From: Motiliproteus sediminis
Lineage (GTDB): Bacteria > Pseudomonadota > Gammaproteobacteria > Pseudomonadales > Balneatricaceae
Reading direction: 5' to 3'
Assembly (NCBI RefSeq): GCF_017912535.1
Contig: NZ_JAERQK010000001.1
Location: 1-64,000 of the forward strand
DNA length: 64,000 nt
A program made the translations under genes and the position numbers. Shown here piece after piece: positions 13,409 to 23,215 of the stretch; position 1 is the stretch's first letter; each line of letters begins with the position of its first letter. The notes under the pieces were generated by a model. It worked only from the letters and a program-made list of their open reading frames with translations. It made no database searches and was not told the DNA's origin.

Positions 13409-16167
13409 CAGTTCAACCGTTGCAATAGCACCGAAGCCTGGTCCTGAACTGCCGAAGGCTCACTAACCAGCGCTTCTAGCAACGCCCGTGCTTCATCGGT
13501 TTGCTGGTTTTCCACCAGCGAGTGGGCCAGGTGATACTGCACCTCCTGATTCTGGGGCAGCGCTTGCGCTGCCTGGCGGAGCAGCGGCAGGCTCTCTGCT
13601 GCTTTGCCTGAATGCAGCAGAATCCACCCCAGCGTGTCCTGAATGTCGGGGCTGCCAGGTGCCAGACGGTGGGCCTCTCTGGCGTATTCAAGGCTGCGCT
13701 GGTTGTTGTCGTCAAGGTAGATCCAGGCGAGGTTGTTCCAGACCACCGGGTTTTGGGGTTGCAGGTCACGTAGGCGCTCGTAGTCTCTTACCGCCAGATC
13801 GAGTTTCCCCGACCCATGATGAAGAGAGGCGCGTTGCAGCAGTGCATAGCCGTCTTCTGGGTAGGCTGTCAGGTGCCGGTCAAGTAAGTTGATAACGCCC
13901 GCTTTTCCATGCAGCTGCTGCTGCGTTTGAATCATCAATAGCAGCATCTTGGGGTCGCGTTGGTCGGGATAAAGCTCGTCGATGTATCGCTGCGCGGTGT
14001 TCGGATCCTTGAGTGCCAGTGAGGCGGCAATCCGCAGACGTTTAATTACCGGAAGAGGCTGGCGCTGCTCTTGTTGCTGCAATAGTTTGTCGGCCTGCTG
14101 GGGGTTGCCGGTAAGGATCAGCAGCTCGGCGTGCAGGATTCCTGCGGGGGAGAAGATAGAGGTCTGCTTGGTCTGGGAGCTCGTGATTGCCAGGGCCGAT
14201 TCAAACTCTCCCAGCTCTTTTTGCAGCTGCGCCAACATCAGTGCCAGTTGGGTGTTGCGGGCGTTCTGTTGATACAGCGGTTGCAGCACACTGGCGGCAC
14301 GATCTGGCTGTCCGCTGTTGCGCAGCGCGCCGGCGTAGAGCATGCCTGCGGCAACGTCGTCGCTGTGCTGCAGGTGAAAGTTATGCGCTTCGGCTAAGGC
14401 GCGCTCGGGCTGTTGCCGTTTGACGAAATAACCGACCAGCAGGCGCACGGGGGCGATTGCATCCGGATGCTTCTGTTGCGCTTGCTTGAGTCGATCAACC
14501 ACCGCTATCTGGTCGTTCTGCTGTTCTGCTGCAGCGGCCAGCCCCAGCAGGGCGCCCAGATGTTCTGGTTGCAGTCGCAAGGCTTGTTCCAGCAGCGTAA
14601 TGGCACGCTCCGGCTGCTGGCGAGCGAGGGCCAGGCGTGCCTGGCCGATCAGCGGTGCCGGAGCGGAGGGGGCCTGTTGTGCAGCTTGCTTGAATACAGC
14701 GTCGGCGTCATCAAGTTGGCCTTGTTGCTGCAAGAGCAGCGCAAGTAACAAGGGATAGCTGAGCGCCTCGGGTTGCTCTTTGATCCGCAGATTTAGCAGC
14801 GCTTTGGCGTCGTCTGCCTGACCGTTACGCAGCAGTGCTACCACCTTTACCGTATCTGATTGCAAGGAGGCTGCGGTGCCCGAGGATTCCAGCAGCGACA
14901 GGGCATCGTCTCCCTGCCCTCGAAGGACACGACTCAGCGCCACCTGGTTAACGAGTGCGTTGTTCTCCGGCAGGGCTGCCATTGCTTCACTCAGCAGCGT
15001 TTCACCGGTTTCGAGGTTGCCGCTCATCAAATACGCGTTACCAGCCAGCGCTTGCAGTGCCGGATCGCTGACGCCGCGAGCAAGTAGCGGTTCGGCCAAT
15101 GCGACTGCATCTGCTGCCTTATTCTGCCGCAGTAGAGTCGCCATCAGCAGCCTATTGGCGGCCAGATGATCAGGGTAGTTGTCCAGAACCGCTTGCAGCA
15201 GATTCTCGGCTTGTTTGAACTTCCCTTGATGGTAATTGGCGGTACCTGCCAGAAGCAGTCCCTGGGGATTATTGGGTGCCATCTGCAGCAACATTTGCGC
15301 CTGGGTGTTGGCGTCTTCGTAACGTTGTTCGGCTATGGCTGCCAGGGCGGCGAGGAGGCGGGTCTGCGGTGCCTGCGGTGCCTTTTCCAGAAGTACGTTG
15401 ATGTCGGCGTTGGCGGTGTTGAGGTCTCCGGTTTCCAGCGCGGAACGGGCCCGCCCGACGCGGGCCGGCAGGTTGTCAGATTGCGCCGTAACCACTTGGT
15501 CAAACAGCTGTCGCGCCGGCTCCGGCTGGCCTTGCTGGAGTAGCAGTTCTGCTTCCAGCAGGCGTGCTTTGAGTTCGAGCGGGCCTTCTCCCACAATGGC
15601 CCGCAAGTGGGTTAAGGCCTCTTCGGCACTACCGTGCTGACGCGCAATCATTGCCAGGCCCAGCAGCGCGGTATTGTTGGGAGCCACTTCAAGGGAGCGG
15701 TAAAAGGCGTTCTCTGCATCCTGGAGCTGCTCTTTGCCCAATTGGGCGCGTCCAATCAGGGCCCAGCGTTGGTCCTGATTGGGGCCGTCACTACCCCAAT
15801 CCAGGTACAGGGTATTGAGGCCATCGTCATAGCGTGCGGTGCCGATCAGCGCCTCTGCCAGCAGTGGCGCGATCTGTTTGCGGTCTACTCCGAGCTTCTG
15901 CGCGCGCAGAAGCTCTTTCTCCGCTTCAGCATAGAGGCCGTTCTCAACGTAGATCTTCCCCAGCAGCAACCGTCCCTGGGCATGTTCGGGGCTGTTCTGG
16001 AGCAGGTTTTTGAGCTGAATGATCGCCGCACGTGAATCGCCGTCGCGGTAATAATCCGTAGCCTCGTTAAAATAATCAGCGGCCCGTGTGGGGGTTACAC
16101 TGATCGGGCTGACACTGATCAGCAGAGACAGCAGCATGGCTGTGAGGCCAGATTGACGGTGGCGCAT
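13408..16167 (-). CDS. Giant TPR-repeat protein of the PEP-CTERM/XrtA (PrsT-like) type
   Basis: A 919-residue exported protein made almost entirely of tetratricopeptide repeats (more than 20 copies of patterns such as AEKELLRAQKLG and RAASVLQPLYQQN). After a signal peptide ending TRA, the first repeats (ADYFNEATDYYRDGDSRAAI) closely resemble PrsT-type TPR lipoproteins found with exopolysaccharide/PEP-CTERM loci. No lipobox Cys is visible, so it is probably periplasmic. ATG 16167 is chosen for its AAGGAGG site; an ATG at 16221 lacks one. No exosortase or EPS gene lies nearby. Role inferred only: scaffolding of envelope or polysaccharide complexes. Confidence 0.85.
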   Translation of the reverse strand: MRHRQSGLTAMLLSLLISVSPISVTPTRAADYFNEATDYYRDGDSRAAIIQLKNLLQNSPEHAQGRLLLGKIYVENGLYAEAEKELLRAQKLGVDRKQIAPLLAEALIGTARYDDGLNTLYLDWGSDGPNQDQRWALIGRAQLGKEQLQDAENAFYRSLEVAPNNTALLGLAMIARQHGSAEEALTHLRAIVGEGPLELKARLLEAELLLQQGQPEPARQLFDQVVTAQSDNLPARVGRARSALETGDLNTANADINVLLEKAPQAPQTRLLAALAAIAEQRYEDANTQAQMLLQMAPNNPQGLLLAGTANYHQGKFKQAENLLQAVLDNYPDHLAANRLLMATLLRQNKAADAVALAEPLLARGVSDPALQALAGNAYLMSGNLETGETLLSEAMAALPENNALVNQVALSRVLRGQGDDALSLLESSGTAASLQSDTVKVVALLRNGQADDAKALLNLRIKEQPEALSYPLLLALLLQQQGQLDDADAVFKQAAQQAPSAPAPLIGQARLALARQQPERAITLLEQALRLQPEHLGALLGLAAAAEQQNDQIAVVDRLKQAQQKHPDAIAPVRLLVGYFVKRQQPERALAEAHNFHLQHSDDVAAGMLYAGALRNSGQPDRAASVLQPLYQQNARNTQLALMLAQLQKELGEFESALAITSSQTKQTSIFSPAGILHAELLILTGNPQQADKLLQQQEQRQPLPVIKRLRIAASLALKDPNTAQRYIDELYPDQRDPKMLLLMIQTQQQLHGKAGVINLLDRHLTAYPEDGYALLQRASLHHGSGKLDLAVRDYERLRDLQPQNPVVWNNLAWIYLDDNNQRSLEYAREAHRLAPGSPDIQDTLGWILLHSGKAAESLPLLRQAAQALPQNQEVQYHLAHSLVENQQTDEARALLEALVSEPSAVQDQASVLLQRLN

Positions 16168-16295
16168 GGCTCCTCCTTGAACTCTGTGGCGAATGCAGCG
16201 GTCAGTATGGAGCATGAACACCCGCGGCTCTAGTTTATTAGCGGGAAAACTCTACAATCACAGTTTTTATCACCGCTGCTCTCCGAGGATTGTCT

Positions 16296-16745
16296 ATGTT
16301 GGGACGTTGGTTTGCGTTACTGCTCTGGTTGCCCGCAATGGCGGGTGCGCAGGAACGTGCGGATCTGTGGCAGCAGATCGGCTTTACTGCCACCGAAGTA
16401 CTCATCTACACCGATCAGCTGCAAAAGCTTGACGCAACGGAATGCAACCAGGGCCCGGTATCTCCTTACAGCGTGGAAGCCACCCGCGACAAATGGTTAC
16501 AGCGACTGGATGCTGACGCCCGTGAACGATTGGCGACGCTGTTTGACTCGCCGATGGTGCGGGGATTGCTGGAAGAAAACAGCAAGGGAATTGAGAGTCT
16601 GCTGGCTCAGCAGCAGCTGACCGGCAGCGGGCCGGATACAGCCAAGCGCACCCTCTGTTTAGAGCTGTCGCTGGGGTTTGCCGAGAACTTGCGCCAGGCA
16701 GAAGAGGAGCTTGGCGAGCTGATCGAGCGTTACCGTCAGCCCTGA
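16296..16745 (+). CDS. Secreted protein of unknown function
   Basis: A 149-residue protein with a clean signal peptide (LLLWLPAMAGAQ). The mature part is helical and acidic, with two cysteines (ATECNQG and TLCLELS) that may pair in the periplasm. I recognise no domain. ATG 16296 with GAGGA upstream is preferred over TTG 16290. It abuts dinB with no gap, so the two are probably co-transcribed. Confidence 0.75.
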   Translation: MLGRWFALLLWLPAMAGAQERADLWQQIGFTATEVLIYTDQLQKLDATECNQGPVSPYSVEATRDKWLQRLDADARERLATLFDSPMVRGLLEENSKGIESLLAQQQLTGSGPDTAKRTLCLELSLGFAENLRQAEEELGELIERYRQP

Positions 16746-17810
16746 ATGATGTCGCTGGCGCGCAAGATTATTCACGTTGACTGTGACTGTTTTTACGCCG
16801 CAATTGAAACCCGTGATGCCCCCGCGCTGGCCGGTCGGCCTGTTGCGGTCGGCGGACAGGCAGACCGGCGTGGCGTGATCGCCACTTGCAATTACGAGGC
16901 GCGGGCATTCGGGGTGCGCTCCGCCATGGCTTCGGCGCAAGCGCTGAAACGCTGCCCTGATCTGCTTATACTGCCCGGCCGGATGGAGCGCTACCGTGAG
17001 GCGTCAGGTCAGATTCAGGCGATTTTTCGGCGCTATACGCCGCTGATTGAGCCGCTTTCTCTGGACGAAGCCTATCTCGATGTCAGTCGCTGTGACCATT
17101 TTTCCGGCAGCGCCACCCGCATTGCCGCGGCGATTCGTCAGGCGGTGCGTGAGGAGGTGGGGATTACCGTATCCGCCGGTGTTGCGCCGAACAAGTTTCT
17201 GGCCAAGATAGCCAGCGACTGGGATAAGCCTGATGGCTTGTATGTGATTACCCCGGAGCAGGTGGACGAGTTCGTGAGCAGCTTGCCGGTGGAGCGTCTG
17301 TTCGGCGTCGGACCTGCCACCGCCGCCAAGCTTCACCAGCATCAGTTATTCCTTTGCGGTGACTTGCGAGAACGTACGGAGCAGCAGTTGTGTGCGCTGT
17401 TAGGTAGTTTTGGTGAGCGCTTGTATCAGCTATGTCGGGGTGTTGATGAACGGCCGGTGCGCACGGAGCGGCAGCGCAAGTCGCTGAGTGTGGAACATAC
17501 TTACGCCGACGACCTGCCCACTCTGGATGCCTGTCTTGAACGTTTGCCGGCGCTGCTGGAGGAGTTGCAGCACCGTCTGCAACGGTTGGATCCGCGCTAT
17601 GCCATCGGTGGCGCGGTGGTGAAGGTGAAATTCAGCGACTTTGTCCAGACGACGGTGGAGCAGCGCGCCGAGGCGGTTGACCCGTTGATATTCTCCGCAC
17701 TGATGCGGGAAGGGTTCGGGCGGCGGCAAATGCCCGTTCGCTTGCTGGGCCTGGGGGTGCGGCTGGAGCCCAGGCAGGAGGGTGAACCCCGTCAGCTGGG
17801 GCTGTTTTGA
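16746..17810 (+). CDS. dinB: DNA polymerase IV
   Basis: A Y-family translesion polymerase (354 residues). Catalytic carboxylates lie in HVDCDCFYAAIE and LSLDEAYLDVS. The steric and finger residues follow, then SAGVAPNKFLAKIASD and the helix-hairpin-helix region (VERLFGVGPATAAKL). The protein ends RQLGLF, a beta-clamp binding motif. It starts directly after the stop of the upstream secreted-protein gene. I see no LexA box in front of that pair. The 3' end overlaps the convergent RND gene by 19 bases. Confidence 0.96.
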   Translation: MMSLARKIIHVDCDCFYAAIETRDAPALAGRPVAVGGQADRRGVIATCNYEARAFGVRSAMASAQALKRCPDLLILPGRMERYREASGQIQAIFRRYTPLIEPLSLDEAYLDVSRCDHFSGSATRIAAAIRQAVREEVGITVSAGVAPNKFLAKIASDWDKPDGLYVITPEQVDEFVSSLPVERLFGVGPATAAKLHQHQLFLCGDLRERTEQQLCALLGSFGERLYQLCRGVDERPVRTERQRKSLSVEHTYADDLPTLDACLERLPALLEELQHRLQRLDPRYAIGGAVVKVKFSDFVQTTVEQRAEAVDPLIFSALMREGFGRRQMPVRLLGLGVRLEPRQEGEPRQLGLF

Positions 17811-20800
17811 GTCGTTACGTGGCCCACTCGACCGATCCCGAGCAGGCGCTTGAGGTTTTCCAGCATGATCAGCAACGCCGGTACCAGCAACAGAATCAGT
17901 GCCGTGCCATAGGCCAGCCCGAATACCATGGAGGTGGCCATCGGGATCAGGAACTGTGCCTGCAATGAGGTTTCGAACAGAATCGGGCTGAGACCGGCGA
18001 TGGTGGTTAAGGATGTCAACAGCACGGCCCGCAGGCGCTGACAGGCGGCATCGATAATGGCGGCTTCAGGCTCAATCCCCTGATCGCGCAGCTTACGGTA
18101 AAAGGACAACAGCACGATCGAGTCATTGATCACGATTCCTGACAGGCCGAACAGACCAAACAGCGACAGGATGGTGAGGTTGAGACCCATCAGCCAATGG
18201 CCGAGGATGGCGCCGGTTAACCCCAGGGGAATCGCGGCCATAACCGTCAGCGGCCAGAGGTAGGAGGAGAAGACCCAAGCCAGAATAATGAAGATCAGCG
18301 CTAGCGCCAGCCCCAGTCCTAGCAGCATGTCGGCGAGGGTTTCACGTTCGTCCGCTTTCTTGCCCTCGAAACTGGCACTGATGCCGTAGCGATTGCGTAT
18401 CTCGCGCAAGGTGCCGTTTTGCAGTTCATCAATGATCTGGTTGGCGTTGGCGATCTTGTCATCCACGTCTGCCGAGACCATCAGTGCCAGCTCACCATCG
18501 ACCCGTTTGAGCGTGTCGATACCGCGGCGTGCTTTAAACTCCACCAGGTTAGAGAGCGGTGCGGTGGAACCGCCCGGCAACAGTATGGGCAGGTTTTCCA
18601 GTCCGGCCAAGTGGTCTCGTTCGGCGTCCGGGAGCATAACCCGGACCTCTATCTCATCCTCATTACGGTGAAATATCTGCACCAGTTCGCCGTCGAATGC
18701 CGCCCGTAAACGTCCGCCGACGCTAGCCAGGTCAAGCCCCAGCGCGTTACCGGTGGCAGTCAACTCATAGATCCATTGTTCGGTGCCAAAGGGCAGGTCG
18801 TCGTCCACGTTGCTGACCCCGTCAAAGCTCTTTAACCGGGCTTGCAGTTCCAGTGAGGCGGCTTTCAAGGTTTCCACGTTGCCGCGTGTCAGTTTGATCT
18901 CGATCGGCTTGCCCGGAGGTCCTCCGGTCTGCTGGGTGATGCTGAGGCGTTCAATGCCAGCGGGCTCCACGATCTGGCTGCGCCATTGACGCAGCAGGGT
19001 GTCGTTGCTCACCGGCCGTAGATCACCACGTACCAGCTGCACCACCACCGAGCCGTACTCGTCCCCCTGATTACTGATGAGCGCATCACGGGTAAACAGG
19101 GCACGACGCTGGTGCTGCACCACCACGGTGGACAGCTCTACCCCCAGCTCCTTTTCGGCCGCATAGAGTGCATCTTCGAGGTGATCGAGAAAGGCATCCA
19201 CTCGACGGTGAGGAGTGCCCGCGGTGAACTGCACGCTGGCCGTCAGTACGTCGCCGTCCACGACCGGGAAAAAGGTAAAGGGCACGCGCCCGCTCTTGGT
19301 TAGCGCCAGTGCGATCATCATCATCGCCAGCGCGGCACTCAAAGTGACCCAGCGGAAGCGGATTGCGCGACCGACCAAGCGGCGAAACTGGTGGTCGCGG
19401 AGGTGATTGAAGCGGCGGTCGATGGCGCTTCTCAGGCGACCGGGGCGTGCGTCTTCGGCGCGGGCGAAACTGTGGTGCAGGTGGCCCGGCAGAATAAGAA
19501 AGCACTCCACCAGCGAAGCGATAATCACGCAGATCACCACTGTCGGGATGTCGATCAGAATGTTACCGATGATGCCGCCCACCATGGTCAGCGGCAGGAA
19601 GGCTGAAATAGTGGTCAGCGACGACGCAATAACCGGGGCCAGCATCCGGTGGGCTCCCCCGATCGCCGACTGCATTCCCGGTTCTCCCTGCTGCACATGG
19701 GTGAGGGTGTCCTCACCCACCACGATGGCGTCGTCAACGATGATTCCCAGCGCCATGATCATGCCAAACAAGCTGATCATGTTGATGCTGCCGCCAATAA
19801 GGTAGAGCACGGCCAGCGCAGCCAGGAAGGAGATGGGTATGCCGGCGGTGACCCAGAACGCGACCCGAACATTGAGAAACAGAAACAGCGTGGCGATCAC
19901 CAGAATGAGGCCGCCGAGGCCGTTCTTCAGCAGCAGCTGGATGCGGTCACGCAGCAGATGCCAGAGTTCGTTGTAGACCACGATCTCGACGCCTTCAGGC
20001 AACGTCGGGCGGACCTCCGTCAGCCACTCATCGAGTAAGCGGGCAGCGGCCAGAGTGTCGTCGTTTTCAGTACGCTGCAGTGTCAGCTCCACTGCCGGAC
20101 GGCGGTCATATTCAAGGTAAGACTGGTGGTCGCGCGGGCGCTCGACCACAGTGGCGACGTCGCCCACGCGTATCAGGCGACCGTCAGCCTGGGTGATCAG
20201 CGGCAGCTGCTGGTAACCGCCGGCACTGCGTTGTTGACCCAGACTGCGCAGTTGGCGCGCACCATCTTCACTGCCGGCGGTGCCGGCGGGCAGGTCCTGG
20301 CTGCGCCCCTCGATGGTGGTGGCGATCTGGCCGAGGGTCATGCCCAGATCATGAAGTGCCTGATTGGGTACCTGAATGGCGATCTCTTTTTCCGGCAGGC
20401 CGTTGATCTCTACCCGCCGAACACCCCGGCTGAGCAAGTCGCGCTCCAGCTGGCGCACTAGTGGCCGCAGCTCTTCCAGGGTGCCGCGGCCACTGACAAT
20501 CAGACTGGCGATAGCCTCGTAGCGAATGATCCGTTTGACCACCGGTTCTTCCGCATCGCTGGGAAGGGTGCGTAAGCTGTCGATCTTCTGCTTGACCTCA
20601 TCAAGTACTTCGCCGGTGTCGACCGACTCCTCCAGCTCCAGCCTGATGGATGCCAGCCCCAGGTTGGCAGTGGAGTGAGTTTCCTTGATGCCGTTTACCC
20701 CTTTAAGCTCCAGCTCGATCGGGATGATCACGCTGCGCTCGATATCTTCGGCGGCGGCTCCCCGCCAGGGAACGGCGATGGTGATGATGTCGAGCTCAAA

Positions 20801-20947
20801 GGAGGGGAAGAACTGGGTGTTGAGTTTTTTTAGCCCCCAGCTGCCTGCCAATACAATCAGGAACATCAGCAGGTTGGCGGCCACCCGGTGCCGCGCGAAT
20901 ACGGCGATCAGACTGTTTTTCAGCGGGGCCTGGGAGGGGTTGTTCAT
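17792..20947 (-). CDS. RND-family efflux permease
   Basis: An inner-membrane proton-driven pump subunit (1051 residues, about twelve membrane helices, two large periplasmic loops). It belongs to the AcrB/MexB superfamily, in the branch whose N-terminus reads NSLIAVFARHRVAANLLMFL. Helix 4 contains LGIIVDDAIVVGEDTLTH with the paired Asp residues of the proton relay. The second half repeats this layout (GLFGLSGIVINDSIVLLSFY). Substrate unknown. It follows the adaptor gene by one base, so the two form an operon. No outer-membrane factor gene is present, so TolC supplied elsewhere is likely. Confidence 0.94.
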   Translation of the reverse strand: MNNPSQAPLKNSLIAVFARHRVAANLLMFLIVLAGSWGLKKLNTQFFPSFELDIITIAVPWRGAAAEDIERSVIIPIELELKGVNGIKETHSTANLGLASIRLELEESVDTGEVLDEVKQKIDSLRTLPSDAEEPVVKRIIRYEAIASLIVSGRGTLEELRPLVRQLERDLLSRGVRRVEINGLPEKEIAIQVPNQALHDLGMTLGQIATTIEGRSQDLPAGTAGSEDGARQLRSLGQQRSAGGYQQLPLITQADGRLIRVGDVATVVERPRDHQSYLEYDRRPAVELTLQRTENDDTLAAARLLDEWLTEVRPTLPEGVEIVVYNELWHLLRDRIQLLLKNGLGGLILVIATLFLFLNVRVAFWVTAGIPISFLAALAVLYLIGGSINMISLFGMIMALGIIVDDAIVVGEDTLTHVQQGEPGMQSAIGGAHRMLAPVIASSLTTISAFLPLTMVGGIIGNILIDIPTVVICVIIASLVECFLILPGHLHHSFARAEDARPGRLRSAIDRRFNHLRDHQFRRLVGRAIRFRWVTLSAALAMMMIALALTKSGRVPFTFFPVVDGDVLTASVQFTAGTPHRRVDAFLDHLEDALYAAEKELGVELSTVVVQHQRRALFTRDALISNQGDEYGSVVVQLVRGDLRPVSNDTLLRQWRSQIVEPAGIERLSITQQTGGPPGKPIEIKLTRGNVETLKAASLELQARLKSFDGVSNVDDDLPFGTEQWIYELTATGNALGLDLASVGGRLRAAFDGELVQIFHRNEDEIEVRVMLPDAERDHLAGLENLPILLPGGSTAPLSNLVEFKARRGIDTLKRVDGELALMVSADVDDKIANANQIIDELQNGTLREIRNRYGISASFEGKKADERETLADMLLGLGLALALIFIILAWVFSSYLWPLTVMAAIPLGLTGAILGHWLMGLNLTILSLFGLFGLSGIVINDSIVLLSFYRKLRDQGIEPEAAIIDAACQRLRAVLLTSLTTIAGLSPILFETSLQAQFLIPMATSMVFGLAYGTALILLLVPALLIMLENLKRLLGIGRVGHVTTQNSPS

Positions 20948-20948
20948 G

Positions 20949-22196
20949 CTAGGGCGTCACTCGAACACGCAGGCCGGTCATGGCGTTGGGTAGCTGGGTG
21001 GTGAGGATGCGATCACCCGGTTGCAAGCTGTCGGCGGCCAGCAGCAGCCGGGGCTCGCCTGCGACCTGATGCTCGCCCAACCGCTGCACCGCTACGGCTT
21101 GCAGGCGATCTCCCTCGAGGCGATAGATGTGGTCGGTGCCGTACAGCGCTTGCGCCGGCAGCGACAGCACCGCTTCGACCGACGGCAGCCGCAGTTTCAG
21201 GCTGAGGGTGCGGCCAACGGCCAGCATGGAGGCCGGGTCTGCCAGGCTGAACAGGGCATCGACCCCGGCGCGACCGCTGCCGACATCCGCTGCCAGCCGA
21301 TCAAGGCGGAGCTGAAGTGGCTGGCCGTCGAGCTCGGCGCTGGCGCTAAGCGGTTGGCCGCCAGCAAGTGCGGCGCGAAGGGTGGGTAGCAGGCGTGATG
21401 GAATTTGCGCTCTAACCTCCAGCGCGTCCGCCTGATACAGCGTTAACAGCGGGTCGCCACTGCGGACCCGGCTTCCGGGGGCGGTGTTGATACGGGTAAT
21501 GCGAGCCTTGAACGGGGCCGTAATGCGGGTACGCTCCAGATCAAGGCGGGCGCTATCCAGTTGTACCTCGGCGCTTTGCATCAGCGCCTCAAGTTCGCTC
21601 TTGCGGGCGGGGTAGTCGGCTACCTCACGGCGGCGGCTGGTTAGTGCCAGGGCTTGCTGTTGATAGCTGCGTTGGGCATCTTCTAGCTGTGTTTCAGAAC
21701 TGACGTTGCGCCCTTTTAACTGCTCGATACGGTCGACGGCGCGCTGGGATAACTGCAGCAGCTGCTCTTCGATGGCGAGTGCGTCCAGGTTGGCGCGATG
21801 GCGGATATCGAGGGCCTGCAGTTGTGCCCGAATCTGATTGCGCTGTGCTTCGCGGTTGGTAACGATCAGCTGGGCGTCGCGAGGGTCCAGTTCCAGTAAT
21901 AACGTGCCGGCGGCCACCTGCTCCCCTTCGTCCACCTGTTGGCGACTGACGAACGCGGTGACCGCGGCGGTCAGGGTGGTGGTGCGGGGAGACTCCAGCC
22001 GCCCATACAAGGTTACTTCCGGTGCGGCGGTGACGAATTCTGCCGGTACTGCGTTAACGCTCCAGATGCGTTCACTCGGCGGCTTTGCCGGTGGCTGGGT
22101 CTTACTGTTAAGCAGCAGCGCGGCCACGCCGGTGGCGCATGCCAGCACCAGCAGGGCTAATGTGAACGAGAGGGGGAGCCTTAGGGGCAGCTTCAC
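20949..22196 (-). CDS. RND efflux periplasmic adaptor subunit
   Basis: A membrane-fusion protein (415 residues) linking the RND pump at 17792 to an outer-membrane channel. An N-terminal signal-anchor (LSFTLALLVLACATGVAALL) is followed by a split lipoyl domain (VDEGEQVAAGTLLLELDPRD and later RTRITAPFKARITRINTAPG). Between the halves lies a coiled-coil hairpin of about 110 residues. Beta-barrel and membrane-proximal domains follow. First gene of the two-gene efflux operon, divergent from the hydrolase at 22345. Confidence 0.92.
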   Translation of the reverse strand: MKLPLRLPLSFTLALLVLACATGVAALLLNSKTQPPAKPPSERIWSVNAVPAEFVTAAPEVTLYGRLESPRTTTLTAAVTAFVSRQQVDEGEQVAAGTLLLELDPRDAQLIVTNREAQRNQIRAQLQALDIRHRANLDALAIEEQLLQLSQRAVDRIEQLKGRNVSSETQLEDAQRSYQQQALALTSRRREVADYPARKSELEALMQSAEVQLDSARLDLERTRITAPFKARITRINTAPGSRVRSGDPLLTLYQADALEVRAQIPSRLLPTLRAALAGGQPLSASAELDGQPLQLRLDRLAADVGSGRAGVDALFSLADPASMLAVGRTLSLKLRLPSVEAVLSLPAQALYGTDHIYRLEGDRLQAVAVQRLGEHQVAGEPRLLLAADSLQPGDRILTTQLPNAMTGLRVRVTP

Positions 22197-22344
22197 CGCG
22201 ACATCCTGTGTTTGGTTTCTGTGGGTTCAGGGTCCGTCTACGCTTAAGCGATCATCCTAACCTTGTTCTGCGCTAGGATAAACGCTTATTAATCGGGATA
22301 TTAGCTCGCTGCTACGGCCGAGCGAGCAGGTCCAAGGAGCCGAT

Positions 22345-23193
22345 ATGAGAACTGAGAGTTTTCTCGCCCTGAATCCCAAGGGTTTTCACCGGGTGGTGTA
22401 TCACGAGTGGGGCTCGCAAGAGAATCAACGGGTGTTGGTCTGCGTGCATGGTCTAGCACGGAACAGCCGTGATTTTGATGAGCTGGCGCAGACTCTGGCT
22501 CGCAACTACCGGGTTGTGTGTCCGGATATTGTCGGGCGCGGCGAAAGTGACTGGCTGCCGGCCGGGTGTCGTTATGAAATCCCCCAGTATGTCAACGATA
22601 TGGTCGCGTTGCTGGCGAGGTTGAAGGTGGATCAGGTTGACTGGTTGGGCACCTCGATGGGAGGGCTGATCGGCATGGTGCTGGCGTCACAACCCAACAC
22701 GCCGATACGACGACTGATATTGAACGACATCGGGGCGTTTGTTTCGCACCAGGCGCTGGAGCGTATCGGTGGCTATGTGGGCACTCGCCAGCGGTTTGAG
22801 TCGCTGGATGAGTTCGAGGCCGAGTTGCGCCGGCTTTACCCGGCCTTTGAAGGCATTAGTGACCGCCAGTGGCGGTTGTTGGCGCAGCACGGTTGCCGCT
22901 CCTGCGATGATGGTAAACTGGTGTTCCACTATGATCCGGTGGTCGGTGATCATACTCGTGAAGGCGCGTTGGCTGATGTGGATCTCTGGCCGCTGTGGGA
23001 GTCCATTCGGCAACCGCAACTGCTGCTCTGGGGCGAGGACTCCGATGTGCTTGAACAGACTACGGTGGAGCGTATGTGTACTAACCCGGCGCTGTCCCTC
23101 AGTCGCTGGCCCGGCGTAGCCCACGCGCCATCGCTGATGGAAGCTGCGCAGATACAGACGATCGTCGATTGGCTGAGGCATCCCCGTTATTAA
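22345..23193 (+). CDS. Alpha/beta hydrolase
   Basis: A 282-residue cytoplasmic alpha/beta-fold hydrolase. The oxyanion-hole segment VCVHGLARNSRDF precedes the nucleophile elbow GTSMGG near residue 100. The acid (LLWGEDSDVL) and the His (WPGVAHAPSL) complete a canonical triad. The substrate cannot be told from sequence. AAGGAG precedes the ATG. The gene is 22 bases upstream of the kinase at 23216 and probably shares its transcript. Confidence 0.9.
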   Translation: MRTESFLALNPKGFHRVVYHEWGSQENQRVLVCVHGLARNSRDFDELAQTLARNYRVVCPDIVGRGESDWLPAGCRYEIPQYVNDMVALLARLKVDQVDWLGTSMGGLIGMVLASQPNTPIRRLILNDIGAFVSHQALERIGGYVGTRQRFESLDEFEAELRRLYPAFEGISDRQWRLLAQHGCRSCDDGKLVFHYDPVVGDHTREGALADVDLWPLWESIRQPQLLLWGEDSDVLEQTTVERMCTNPALSLSRWPGVAHAPSLMEAAQIQTIVDWLRHPRY

Positions 23194-23215
23194 CTTGTAA
23201 GCAGGAACCGATTGC

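Noticed and set aside
16168-16295. LexA box for dinB
   Set aside because: No CTG-N10-CAG found before the dinB operon; CACAG-like pieces lack the second half.
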